Assembly (NCBI GenBank): GCA_021234155.1
Contig: JAJEKV010000188.1
Location: 532,452 to 596,451 of the forward strand
Length of the DNA: 64,000 nt
Reading direction: 5' to 3'
Origin: Isoetes taiwanensis
Taxonomy: Eukaryota > Streptophyta > Lycopodiopsida > Isoetales > Isoetaceae
The notes under the pieces were generated by a model. It had not been told where the DNA came from, searched no databases, and saw nothing but the letters and a program-made list of their open reading frames with translations. Shown here piece by piece: positions 9,421-19,647 of the stretch (its first letter is position 1; the number at the start of each line of letters is the position of its first letter). The translations under genes were made by a program, and so were the position numbers.

Positions 9421-9833
9421 ATGGCCTCCAGCTCCAGTTCCATCCCTGCCGAGATCTTGTCTCAAGTTTTGGTCAAGGAAATTCAGAACATTCGTGTTGA
9501 AGCGGAGGAACGAATCCGCCTTCTAAAAGAAAAGAATGATGAAGACGTCGCCAAGCTGGTTGCGGCAGAGGACAAGGCCGCCTTCTATAGGGAGGTGATT
9601 TTAGTGCGCGACAAATCAGCTGGTTGCCTTTAGACCGCCAATTGCGCCCACGAGATATAACCTCCAAGAGAGGCTTAGGGCCGCAATCGGCGGGAGTGCC
9701 CGAGCTCAACTCGATGAGCGGGAAGATAAGGTTGCGGAATATGAGAACGTGGTTATGCGGGCGTGCAATCATGTTGGAGGAGCAGAAAAAAATTATCACT
9801 GCCCTCCAGGAAGAGCTTGCCCGGCGATCATAG
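9421..9833 (+). pseudogene. Coiled-coil paralogue 3
   Basis: Starts MASSSSSIPAEILSQVLVKE. A charged helix with heptad pattern (RVEAEERIRLLKEKNDEDVAKL) runs to about 9630, where a frameshift occurs. In another frame, 9760-9833 ends in a helix-rich QEELARRS and TAG. It shares the Ser-rich start, the short hydrophobic ILxxVLxKE-type block and the size of paralogues 1, 2 and 4. Flanked by palindromes P7 and P8. Not assigned to a known family. Confidence 0.6.
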
Positions 9834-9981
9834 GCATCGGGCTCCTCCTAGAGGGGCCCTTTTTTTTTTTAATGTTTGTAATGGTTTTATTTCTCAATGG
9901 GAAAAGTTTTTGACAAATGTGCCGAATATTACGTTTCCTATTTTTAATTTTCAATATCCGTGGTAGAGAGAATGACAAAGA

Positions 9982-10048
9982 TGATCACACGGCGAAACCC
10001 TTCATAGGGTTTTAAAGCTCGTGGTGCGATTTCAGCGTGGTGTGATAC
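9982..10048. repeat. Palindrome P8
   Basis: GATCACACGGCGAAA (9983-9997) faces TTTCAGCGTGGTGTGATAC (10030-10048), imperfect. A separate small stem AAACCC/GGGTTT lies in the loop. Confidence 0.7.
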
Positions 10049-10180
10049 TGTGTAGTTAGAATAGTTATTAATGTGTTCCAAATGACAAGACCATTAATGT
10101 GTTCTAGCGGACAACCCAGCGAGATCCGCCGACACGCGTCGCGGCGAAATGAATCGTTTTAATATGTTCAAGCTAATATG

Positions 10181-10188
10181 TATAAATT
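10181..10188 (+). promoter_or_regulatory. TATA-like box of coiled-coil gene 4
   Basis: TATAAATT, 92 bp before the ATG at 10273. Confidence 0.5.
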
Positions 10189-10272
10189 GAGGTCCTTGCA
10201 TTGTGCTCCTTCCACGGTTAGAGTCTTTGCTCCTCACTTCTATAATCTTAACGTCCCTCCCATTTGTCATCT

Positions 10273-10861
10273 ATGGCCTCCACATCCTCAACCGATAAGG
10301 AAAAAACGCAAGAGGATAGAACTCCCTTCTGACATAGTGTTGGGTGTTCTAATGAAGAGGTTGAAGGAGCAAGATGATCTTCTAAAGGAAAACGCCGTTA
10401 CAATTCAGCAGAAAGAAGAAGAGAATGAATTCAACCTTCTCATGCTTCGTAGCCAGGAGAGGCAAATCAGACGGTTGAATAGAAGGCTGGACAGGATGAC
10501 ATGCCCCAACAACTGCACTGAGGTGGTTATGACGGCAACGAGGTTGCTAATTCAGGCAGAAGAACACGTTGTGCTATTGGGACAGGAGCGGGACATGTAC
10601 AAAGAGATGGTGGACAGATTGGAGGAACGTTTGGATAGGGTGATTGCTCGCTTGAGGAGAAGAGATGAAGACGAAGACGAGGACGGAGCTGATGATGATG
10701 ATGAAGATAATGAAGAAGAGCTCGCCTTTGGAGCAACAATGAGTCATTGTATTTTGTTTTTCAATGTAACATCTTTCACAACTTTAATCAAAAGTAACCT
10801 TTTTTTATTATTATCTTGTAAAGCTTCACACGACGCGAAGCCACATAAATGCAAGCAATAG
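10273..10861 (+). CDS. Coiled-coil paralogue 4
   Basis: The ATG at 10273 gives MASTSSTDKEK in one frame. The long open frame (from 10178) then carries ELPSDIVLGVLMKRLKEQDD, the same block as in paralogues 1 and 2. About 130 residues of strongly charged coiled coil follow, up to an acidic tail (DEDEDEDGADDDDEDNEEE). It is the least damaged of the four: one frame change near codon 12. The last 40 codons are hydrophobic and run towards the next palindrome, so the original stop may have been lost near 10740. Probably a dimeric or oligomeric nuclear protein; not recognised. Confidence 0.6.
10823..10841. repeat. Short palindrome P9
   Basis: GCTTCACACGACGCGAAGC carries the family core CACACGACGCGAA and folds on itself (GCTTC/GAAGC). 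A compact form like P3. Confidence 0.5.
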
Positions 10862-10894
10862 CGAACTCCACCGCTCACACAGATGATACAAATA

Positions 10895-10965
10895 AGATCA
10901 CACGACGAAGCTACAGTTGTGCAAACAAGGTTGGAGGCAAGTACTTCAAGGCCGTGTGAACATGC
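10895..10965. repeat. Palindrome P10
   Basis: GATCACACGACGAAG (10896-10910) against CTTCAAGGCCGTGTGAAC (10945-10962), imperfect. It separates the plus-strand gene row from the minus-strand gene. Confidence 0.7.
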
Positions 10966-11091
10966 TACACATTACAAGTATACTTTACCGATTCTTTGTC
11001 TCTTAGATCTCCACCGCTATGATGCTAGTGGGGCCCTAGAATTTTGGCGGAAGCAACTTTCCGCTTTCTCTTCACATTATGCCAATGGTGT

Positions 11092-13625
11092 TTACGACTT
11101 ACGGTTGCTCCTTAAAGCGACCTTCTTGTCGATGTTAGCCATCGCCCTTCTATAAAACCACTCTGTCATCCGTCTTAGAGGGTTGGTTCCCACATTTCCA
11201 CCCCCTCTTTGAGTGTTACGATGAAAGGCTATTTTAGCTTGTTTATCGCGACTTCTCCATGCCTTGTGCACTCCCACCTTTGCTATGCTTCCATACTTCC
11301 TAAAAACCAAGGTGCATGAGCCCAAAAGATGTGCAAGTAGTGCGTGACTTCACTCTCTCCCCATGCGCCTATGAAAGCTTTAATAAATTTGTTATTCGCT
11401 TGCACTTATATTTCTCAAGATCTTCTCTTGTGAGGTCCATTCTCTGAATGTATGGGAACAATTCAGACAATGCATCCCATGCTTTTTTTTTTCCTCAATG
11501 CCGAACGAACGCCATCTGTGCGGTCCTGCTCCGCATCAACCAGCAATTTTCCAAATTCATAGACCTTTTCTCCCATCTGGTTTCCGTTCAGAGCCTCTCT
11601 ATGATTCTTTATGAAGCGTCGAGCTTTCACCCCTCCAATTGACACCTTACGAGGCACACTTGTTCTTCCCGCCCGTTTTTCATCGAGCTCTAATCTTACA
11701 TTGCCACCATGCAAACCTCCGCTTCGATAGAACATGTTCAACTCTACGAATTCCTTCCTCTCTTCTCTTCTTGTCCGAAATGTTCCACACGACAATCTGC
11801 TCTCAAAAATATCATCTTGTCGATGATTCTCACAAAGCCGCAAAGTGTATATAAACCCTCTCTAATGGAATGGGGAAAATGCCATGGAACTTGGGATCTT
11901 CTTCTCCTCTATTAGGAGCATTTGTTTGGTTAAGGGACAAGGTTGAAACAGTCTTCCCAGTACTTGACTTCCTTGCATGATTGCAAAGATGCATAACAAC
12001 TTTGCATGTTCCTTGTCCTCCTCCACTTATGTTGTACATTGCTTTCTCAGTTTTTAAATCAGACGCCAAGTGAAAAATTACTTTGTAAGATCCATAGTGA
12101 TCTACTTGCAATTTTTCCCCTCCCTCGAATCTAGATATTAGACTCGGGATGTTAGTTTGATTGAACACCCATTTCAATACCTCATGGGTTTCTTTCTGAA
12201 CTTTAAAGAGACCTAACCATTAGGTGTCATCTTCAGATTGACATGAGAACCATTTTTCGGCACGCTTCTTCTCCTCGTCCGTCACCTCTACATCTTTTTT
12301 ATTATTCTTGTTGCTCTTTGATTTAGCATGTGCAATTGCATTCTCAATTGCTCTATTCATGATGACAACGGATACCCTCTCATACTTCTCAAACTGTTGG
12401 TCAGTTCCATTTCATCCAATTTTATGCAAACTTCAATCTCACCATTAGTTTCTGCAACTGTTAAGTCATAATATTTGACAAGGAATTGTAAGAGAGTAAC
12501 CAGGTCAACCCAACGATTATTGCGTTCATTCATTCCAACTATATCACAACAATCCTTGCCATTCTTATCTTTTATGGCTATGGCAGGACCAGCACATTCA
12601 ACGTGGTGCATCTCTCCTACATACACCATCTTTGTCCTAGTAACCCTTGTATTCTCGACAATTTGTGGACGTGGAGCGAATACTTTTTTTGTGCCCATTC
12701 TTTTCAACGCTTCGTGGAATGGCTTGAATAGAGAACGGTAACCAAGCCTACTGATGCCTACATCATCACAAACAACAGACATACATCCGTCGCTTCTAAC
12801 TTCTTGTAGATCTCTCCTAGTACCATTTCCAATACCATCTTCTTGAGAGGAGAGTTGTAGGGCTGACAAATCATGTCCACTATCTCCCTATTCATCGCTA
12901 GGTTCTTCACTACGTAACCAAGATTGCTTCTAGTTTCCCCAGATCTTAATTGGCCTTTGCTAGTGTTGTAAACGGACCTTGTGGCCGTGACCCTGCGTCT
13001 GAATGCACCTGATCCAAACTTCGGTTCCTCTATCTGGCCGATAGTGCTTCTTCCTTTCTCGCAAGCCAAGGGGTGTTTTCTTCAAATTCTTTAACCTACA
13101 TTGAAGCCCAAAGTTTGCTCTTTCGAGCTCTTGGATCTTTTCTTGCAGCTGCCCTATCACCAATTTGGACTTGTCCACTTCGTATCTCAAAGAAGTTTTC
13201 CTCCCCAAGCCGCCATTCCTTTCCTTCATCACAGTGGAGTAATGAAGCGAGAGAAAAAAGGGCTGCTGGTTTAAGTTATAATTCTCTTGTGACAATCGGA
13301 AGCAGCTCATCTCAAGGAACTCAGATTCAATTCTAATGCCTTCATCCTCTCTCAATCTCTCACAATATCCCAAGAGGCCAGAGTTACCGTCACCACAAAA
13401 TCGGACTAAACTTGAAACGTCCCGAAATGACGGTTTCTTGCCACTCAACGGATCCAATGGATATAAACTGTCATCCGCCCAGATGTCGACACTTTTTGAG
13501 CCTGCAAGACGCAACATGTCGAGATCTAAGTTCTTATTTTTTAGACCTCCTTTTTTGCGATTGAAGACTGGAGCATATTCGTGAGTCAGTTGGATCCTTA
13601 AGCACACATCATTTGGAGCTTCCAT
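11092..13625 (-). pseudogene. Possible transposase of the TIR element
   Basis: Minus-strand reading from an ATG at 13625 (MEAPNDVCLRIQL), just inside palindrome P12, through overlapping frames (13625-12960, 13069-12758, 12869-12357, 12177-11830, 11843-11463, 11325-11092). About 800 residues are implied. Features: a coiled coil (VIGQLQEKIQELERANFGLQ), a conserved-looking globular part (CDDVGISRLGYRSLFKPFHEALKRMG), EVCIKLDEMELTN, then FHLASDLKTEKAMYNISGGGQGTC with HLC following, and LHGGNVRLELDEKR. An Asp after a beta-strand, and later ASDLK with a Gly/Cys block, recall DDE transposases that carry a Cys/His insertion. That is pattern memory only. It is the only gene in the element large enough to be the mobility enzyme, and it lies opposite to the others. 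Confidence 0.4.
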
Positions 13626-13629
13626 ACCA

Positions 13630-14250
13630 CGTGGATCGCACGGCGCGAAATGAAGGTGTACAATTTGTATGCCCCAGCACAATTCGCTTCGTTTGAGCCG
13701 AACGTCCGTACTAACCTCGTTTTTGAAATTTGCAACGTGCATATGGAAATCGAAAAGTCCATTCTCCTACAATCCATGCTTTTATACAAAAGCAAATTCA
13801 AAATTCGAATTGTAGGGGGGCGGGAAGCCTGTATTGGGATGAAGTAAAGATCCCTGCTTCTTTAACTTTTAAGGCGCAATCGCGAAATACTCGAACGAAA
13901 GTCTGATACAAAGCTTCAACCTACACATTCAAATTTTGAAATGTAGAAGGCGGGAAGGTTGTATGGCCATGGACTCTAAATGAAAATAGGGCAAGACAAG
14001 AATCGGTGATGCGCATGCTTGGTATCTGACAAACCAAGAGACACCGTCATGAGTTGCCGGTATGCTATAATGCAAGTGGCTTTTTAGAAGCGCCACGTGT
14101 TGCGTCAATCTGTCTGACAACCAACAGAATTAAATACATATGGCGCCATAAATGTGCGATCCCCCTTATTCTGGGAGAATATTCCAAGCAAATCTGACGG
14201 GAAAAAAGGAGCGGAAATATGACGTGGAATGGCTGATAGGAGGCCATTTT
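13630..14250 (+). repeat. Subterminal direct repeat, inner copy
   Basis: Closely similar to 15716-16315 over about 600 bp, including palindrome P12/P13, an inverted pair of CAAATTCAAAATTCGAATT-type runs, and the segment GGAATGGCTGATAGGAGGCC. The inner copy ends CATTTTGAGACCCCAAATCCC, a degenerate terminal repeat. A further 60-bp direct repeat (about 14212-14251 and 14268-14311) follows. Confidence 0.85.
13633..13698. repeat. Palindrome P12
   Basis: GGATCGCACGGCGCGAAAT (13633-13651) against AATTCGCTTCGTTTGAGCC (13681-13699), imperfect. It lies immediately upstream of the minus-strand gene start. Confidence 0.65.
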
Positions 14251-14419
14251 GAGACCCCAAATCCCAAGGAGCGGAAATATGACGTGGAATGGCTGATAGG
14301 AGGCCATTTTGGTTCATAAAACATAATATAACTTGGAATGATAGATATTTTATATGCAAATGGGAGACTATTGATGAGGGACTTGTGTTTAATTTTAATT
14401 TGACAACAAATAAGAAAGT

Positions 14420-14487
14420 GGATCACACGATGCGAATTTAGTGTGTTCCATTTTTGTTGCATATGTACTATTCGCTTGGTGTGATCC
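14420..14487. repeat. Palindrome P11
   Basis: GGATCACACGATGCGAAT (14420-14437) pairs with ATTCGCTTGGTGTGATCC (14470-14487) at 16 of 18 positions. Confidence 0.85.
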
Positions 14488-14854
14488 TTCTTGAAAAATA
14501 ATATGCTCTTTGAAAAGGGATAATGACTCATGTACTTAAAAGTGGTAACACATGTACAGTAAAAAAACAAGTTAGGTATTCAAATGGAATTAGAAGCAAA
14601 AACTTTTTACATTCAAATTTTTTTATGGCCGTATGGCTTTACATCAGAACATCATTTTGTAAATTTAAATGCCCGGAGGCTTCAACTATTCACAACAAAA
14701 AGTCCTGAGGCTTGCAAATATATGGTAAGAAGTTTGGAGGCAAGCCGAGGCTAAGAAGAAGGAAAAAAAAGAGGTGCTCTGCCCTAACAAATTTCATTCA
14801 TCTGCTTCACCATCTGCAAAAAAAAAAAAAAAGAAATAACCGTTAGTGGAATGC

Positions 14855-15219
14855 TTAAGAAAAGAAAGAAAACATGCATGTACCATGAACTAACGCCATG
14901 AGCTCCTCGAAGTCAGCGGATTCGTCTTCAACTTCTTCATCTTCTTCATCATCTTTGGCTTCTTCTCCTTCGGTATCCCACTCATTCTCTGAAGAATCTC
15001 CTATCCAGACTTCAAGAACACCTGTGATGAACTCCTGCCCGGAAATTTCCTCTCGATTCCTCATTCTCTCGATTCCTCGTCAAAGGAATCGAGGAATCGA
15101 GGCATTCGCTAGCAAGAACCGCGGGCGTAAGAGGGAACTGGCGGAGGGAACACCTCTTCCAGCCATAATAGGCGCCTTCTTGGAGGACACCTCCCTTCTT
15201 CCGTAGCTGATCTCTTCAT
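14855..15219 (-). other. Small acidic ORF between palindromes
   Basis: The minus-strand frame 15064-14855 is rich in Asp/Glu (EGEEAKDDEEDEEVEDESADFEE). Reading may begin at an ATG at about 15219 in another frame. The plus strand is also open here (Ser-rich), so direction is not certain. Its placement between P11 and P13 fits one more gene unit of the element, like the acidic tail of coiled-coil gene 4. Not recognised. Confidence 0.3.
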
Positions 15220-15403
15220 GGCGATGGACTAGAGAAATTGGGCGAGGATCTAGCGAAGATTGGGCGGAGATTGGGGGAGAATGGGCGCAATCTAGGCTGG
15301 AATAGATATAGGCTGGATTAGACGGAAAATCGTGGGAATGATTCGTATTCCAGTCCTATCAACCATCATTACATGCCATTATGTGCATATCTCAAATTTG
15401 AGC

Positions 15404-15512
15404 CATATCCAATATCTTCCTTTTTTAACCTTATATCTAAATATCCAATATCTTCCTTTTTTAACCTTATTCCTAAATATCCAATATCTTCCTTTTTTAA
15501 CCTTATTCCTAA
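15404..15512. repeat. 36-bp tandem repeat, three copies
   Basis: Three near-identical units of 36 bp (each with CCAATATCTTCCTTTTTTAA) within the spacer between the two subterminal repeats. No function visible. Confidence 0.85.
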
Positions 15513-15715
15513 ACCTATATGATTTGAGTTTAACCTGAAAATGAACACCGTATAATTCAATTTAACATACTATTTAATACCAAGATGCTACGTCACACTA
15601 TGTCGATAATTTGGGATTTAAAAAAAACACTCCAAACCCTCCTCGAGAAAACCACGTAAGTGCCGACCTCACTTGTGTTTAAGTTTAATTTGACAACAAG
15701 CAACTTCCATCTTGT

Positions 15716-16315
15716 GTAGATCGCGACGCCGCCAAAATGAAGGTGTGGTATTTGTATGCCCCAACACAATTAAGCCGTGTGTGAGCCGAACGTCCGTATT
15801 TAACCGTTTTTGAAATTTGCAACGTGCATATGGAAATCGAAAAGTCCATTCTCCTACAATCCATGCTTTTATACATTAAGCAAATTCAAATTTCGAATTG
15901 TAGGGGCGGGAAGCCCGTATTAGGATGAAGTGAAGATCGGTTAAAAGTACTGGCCTAGCCTCCGAATGAAAGTCCGATCGATACAAAGCTTCAACCTACA
16001 CATTCAAATTTTGAAATGTAGAAGGTGGTGACGCCGCACGCTTGGTATCGACAAACCAAGAGACACCGCCATGAGTTGCCCAGTATGCTATAATGCAAGT
16101 GGCATTTTAGAAGCGCCACGTGTTGCATCAGTCCGTCTGACAACCAACAGAATTAAATACATATGGCGCCATGAATGTGCAATCCCCCTTATTCCGGAAG
16201 AATATTCCAAGCAAATCTGTAATTATGAGAGTTTGGTATCCTAGGTGGCATGGGAAAAAGGGAGCGGAAATATGACATGGAATGGCTGATAGGAGGCCAT
16301 TTTCAGACCCCAAAT
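15716..16315 (+). repeat. Subterminal direct repeat, outer copy
   Basis: Second copy of the 13630-14250 sequence. It includes degenerate palindrome P13 (about 15718-15783) and leads directly into the right terminal repeat. The presence of both suggests that the right end of the element was duplicated or extended. Confidence 0.85.
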
Positions 16316-16327
16316 CCGCCCTAATGT
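16295..16327 (-). repeat. Right terminal inverted repeat (33 bp)
   Basis: Perfect complement of 2785-2817. Confidence 0.9.
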
Positions 16328-18324
16328 GTCCTAGCTCCAGCTCTAGTTCCTGCTCTTGCTCCAGTTCCAGTTTCTGCTCCTGCTCCAGTTCTTGCTCCAG
16401 TCCCTGTTCCTGCTCCAGTTCTTGCTCCAGTCCCTGTTCCTGCTCCAGTTCTTGATCCAGTTCCTGTTCCAGTTGCTCCTGCTCATGTTCATGTTCCTGC
16501 TCATGCTTTTGTGGAGGTTTCTTCATGCCCTCAGCTTCGTATCTCGAAGATTTCTCTTCGCGAATTTGATAAATCTAGAAGGCAAGATCCAAGTTCAGTG
16601 TTTGCAATCCAGGTTCACCCATCGGCTAGCTCGGCATCAGCGAAGTCTGCTCCAATGCTCCCAGATAAATATGGCGGCTTCTCTGATGTTTTTGACAAAG
16701 TCAAGGCCAGCAAACTCCCAGAGCATCGTCCATATGATTGTCCTATTGATTTGCAGCCGGGGACCACGCCATATGGTGGTCCGATATATGGTCTATCTCC
16801 GCCGAGTTGAAGGTTTTGCAGGGATTATATTGAAGAGAATTTAGCAACCGGCTTCATTCGACATTCGAGTCCCTATTGAGCGCCTATCTTCTTCGTCAAA
16901 AAGAAGGATGGTTCGCTGCGTCTGGTCGTTGATTATCGTGGCCTCAATAAAATCACAGTGCCAAATCGGTATCCGCTTCCTCTGATCCCAGAGTTGTTGG
17001 AACGACTCCAAGGTGCACACTATTTTACGAAGATTGATCTTCGGGGTGCCTATAATCTTATTCGGATCCGGAGGGTGATGAGTGGAAAAACAGCCTTTCG
17101 CATTTTCGGTATGGCCATTTTGAGTACACGCTTATGCCGTTTGGACTTACCAATGCTCCCAAAGATTCCAAAGATATGGCCAATGATGTTTTTCGAGAGT
17201 TCTTAGACACTTTTGTTATCATCTATTTGGATGATATCCTTATTTATTCTAAGACTCTCGAAGAACATGAAAGACATGTTCGACAGGTCCTTCAAAAGCT
17301 TCGTAAGCATGGATTATATGCCAAACTTGAGAAGTGCCAGTTCGAACAGGATAATGTGGAGTTCCTTGGCTATCGCATCACACCACATGGAGTCTCTATG
17401 GATCCCGAAAAGGTCAAAGATCGTTTCGAGTGGCAAACACCTTCATCCGTTCGAGATGTTCAGTGTTTTCTTGGGTTTGCCAATTTCTATCGGCGTTTCA
17501 TCCGGGATTATTCGGAGATTGCTCTTCCTTTGACACTCCTCACTGTCAAGGACATGCCATTCGAATGGACTGTGGAAGCGGAATCTGCTTTTGTTACCCT
17601 GAAGCATGCTTTCACCACGGCGCCAGTTCTTGCTCATGCAGATCCTTTGCGCCCATATGTTGTTGAAGCAGATGCTTCGATTTTTGCGCTTGGTGGGATC
17701 CTCGTCACGGGGAGGGATGACCATGAATTGCATCCAATCGCCTATCATTCACGAAAGTTTCAGGCTGCTGAAATCAACTATCCCATTTATGACAAGGAGT
17801 TGTTGGCGATAGTGGATTCTTTTGAGGAGTGGAGACGTTTCCTGGAGGGATCTCCTTATAAGGTCACAGTCTACACAAATCACCGAAATCTCGAATATTT
17901 TCAGTCTGCTCGAGTGCTCAACCGTCGCCAGGCCCGATGGCATACTCAAGTATTATCCCGGATTGATTTCGTGATCAAGTACCATCCTGGATCCCTCCAA
18001 GGAAAGCCTGATGCCTTGTCTCGACGCTCCTACCTTGAGCCCAAACTAGGTGATCCTGCATATGATCAGCAGTCACAGGTTATTTTAGGGCCTGATCGGT
18101 TCCAGCTTATGGCTTTCACTTTGTTCGAGAGGCCTCATGATACAGCCTTGTTGGAGTCTGTTCGAGCATCTCTGTCTTCCGATCCATTGGCTCAAGATGT
18201 ATTCTCACACCTTGGCGCTGCATCATCCTCTCAGCAGATGGGATTAGACTATGATCGTTTTGAGGTTCGAGATGGACTCCTGCTCCGTGATGGGCTTCTA
18301 TATGTGTCAGACGGTTGCTTCTAG
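16328..18324 (+). CDS. Reverse transcriptase-RNase H of chromovirus 1
   Basis: A Pro/Ala/Val repeat linker (16329-16508, imperfect 6- and 36-bp repeats) leads to the pol N-terminus. RT motifs are [19 protein letters not shown] (about 16899, with a TGA just before), [26 protein letters not shown] (17134) and the active site YLDDILIYS (17225-17251). RNase H motifs include VEADAS (17668) and EYF/HRNLE. The end is [14 protein letters not shown] (about 17989-18030). From 17134 to 18324, 396 codons are open. A frameshift near 17110 and stops at about 16807 and 16878 break the front. It would copy the element RNA to DNA in cytoplasmic particles. Confidence 0.9.
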
Positions 18325-19640
18325 GCTTCGTGTTCTTCGTGCTTGCCATGATTCACCTCTGGCCTGACACTTTGGAGTAGCCAAGACTCTTGAACTTATT
18401 AGTCGAGTATTGATGGCCAGGTCTTCTTCGCCGCCTGGTCGAAGCTTTTATTCGATCCCCGTGACATCCGTTGTCGAGCCAAGGTTCCAAGGCATCTTCC
18501 TCATGGCTTGCTTCAGCCTTTACCGCCCACCCGGTCCTTGAAGAGTATTTCAATGGATTTTATTGTCGAGCTTCCATCCTCCTGGGCCATGACGCCATCC
18601 TTGTTGTTGTTGACCGTTTTTCCAAGATGGCACATTTCGCTCCTTGCAAAGACTTCTATCTCTAGTGAAGCCACACCCGGCGGTTCTCTTGCTTCGAGAG
18701 GTGGTTCGACTCCATGGCTTACCGGATAACATTGTCGCTGACCGCTGCCCTCAATTTGTTGCCGGCTTTTGGAAGCGTCTATTGCAACTCTTGCATGTGG
18801 AACGCCGCGCTCTCTTCCGGACATCATCCGAGACCAATGGACAGTGGAGCGCACTAATCAAACCCTCGAAAGCGGATTTTGCGATGCTTCATCAATTATC
18901 GCCAGGATGATCGGGTTGATTGGCTACCACGGCGGTAATTTGCTTATAATAATTACGTCTATGCCTCCACAAAGCCGACTCCATTCTTTATTAATTTCGC
19001 ATGCATCCCCGGTGGTCTTTGATTGCTCCGGGATATGACTAAGTCAATCCCGTCGAGGGACAGCTCGAAAGCTCCGCATGCTTCGGATGATCTTCACACC
19101 ATCTTCTCGAGTGCCCAAGCACGCGTTATCGCCATCATGTCGACAGCATCGCCGGGGCGCTCCTCGTTTTGCGCTTGGTGATCTTGTTTGGCTCTTGCGC
19201 GTCGGGATTTGCCGACACCGCCTTTGTAACAAGCTCGACTCACCGGCTTTAGGTCCCTATCGGATCATTGAACGAGTTGGTGATGCTTTGCTTTCGCCCT
19301 GAGCTTCCGCCATCAACCGGCTTCACCCAAGTTTCATGTGTCTTTGTTAGAACCCTATATGGCGAATCCATTTCCGGATCGAAGTACCTCCACCTCCATC
19401 ACCGGTCGAGATTGATGATCATGAGGAGTTCGAGGTTCGAGATTCGGACTCCAAGTTTCTTCGCGACAATTGTATTACTGCCGACGATTGGGAAGGTTAC
19501 TCGCCAAGTGACGTAACACGGGAGCCCGCCGAGAATCGACTAATGCACTGACAAAATTGCGGAGTTTCACCGACGTTACCCGCGATAAGCCAAGTCTCGA
19601 GTACTCCCCGGCCGAGGACTCGTTAAGCCATCGTAGGGAG
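18325..19640 (+). pseudogene. Integrase, GPY/F and chromodomain of chromovirus 1
   Basis: Very broken by small deletions. Recognisable pieces are LREVVRLHGLPDNIVADRCP (18685), FVAGFWKR, a GPYRIIERVG block (about 19250) and a chromodomain (EIDDHEEFEVR near 19410, then GYSPSD and EPAEN). The chromodomain, which in this group steers integration to marked chromatin, defines the chromovirus branch. Decay here is much heavier than in the neighbouring RT/RNase H frame. The third copy at 31737-32740 preserves the same parts better and serves as a guide. Confidence 0.8.
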
Positions 19641-19647
19641 GGGATGG
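19634..19647 (+). promoter_or_regulatory. Polypurine tract of chromovirus 1
   Basis: AGGGAGGGGATGG ends one base before the 3' LTR. This is the expected primer site for plus-strand DNA synthesis. The third copy has GGGGGATGG at the same place. Confidence 0.75.

Larger units (their letters stand above)
2785..16327. mobile_element. 13.5-kb TIR element with palindrome-bounded genes
   Basis: The ends are perfect 33-bp inverted repeats (ACATTAGGGCGGATTTGGGG... at 2785-2817 and its complement at 16295-16327). The sequence on either side is one gypsy polyprotein gene: protease and Ala/Pro-rich linker at left, the rest of the linker and RT at right. So this is an insertion. No clear target duplication is visible (left flank TTGATG, right flank GTCCTA). 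Inside are, on the plus strand, five genes including a histone H3 relative, then four coiled-coil paralogues. A long minus-strand gene and a small acidic ORF follow. They are separated by repeated palindromes. This resembles no TIR transposon family I can name. A DDE-transposase role for the minus-strand gene is only a guess. Confidence 0.85.

Noticed and set aside
7522-10965. Reading the palindromes as a CRISPR array
   Set aside because: Spacing is irregular and gene-sized, the repeats are long palindromes with variable loops, and the genome is eukaryotic.
7522-10965. Reading the palindromes as true integron attC sites
   Set aside because: No tyrosine-recombinase gene is seen and the core consensus is different. 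Kept only as a structural analogy.
2785-16327. Calling the TIR element a CACTA, hAT, Mutator or Helitron
   Set aside because: The ends do not begin CACTA. No 8- or 9-bp target duplication is seen. No RepHel protein or TC...CTRR ends are seen.
16356-16844. 162-codon Leu/Phe-rich ORF
   Set aside because: It is the out-of-frame reading of the Pro/Ala/Val linker repeat of the gypsy polyprotein.
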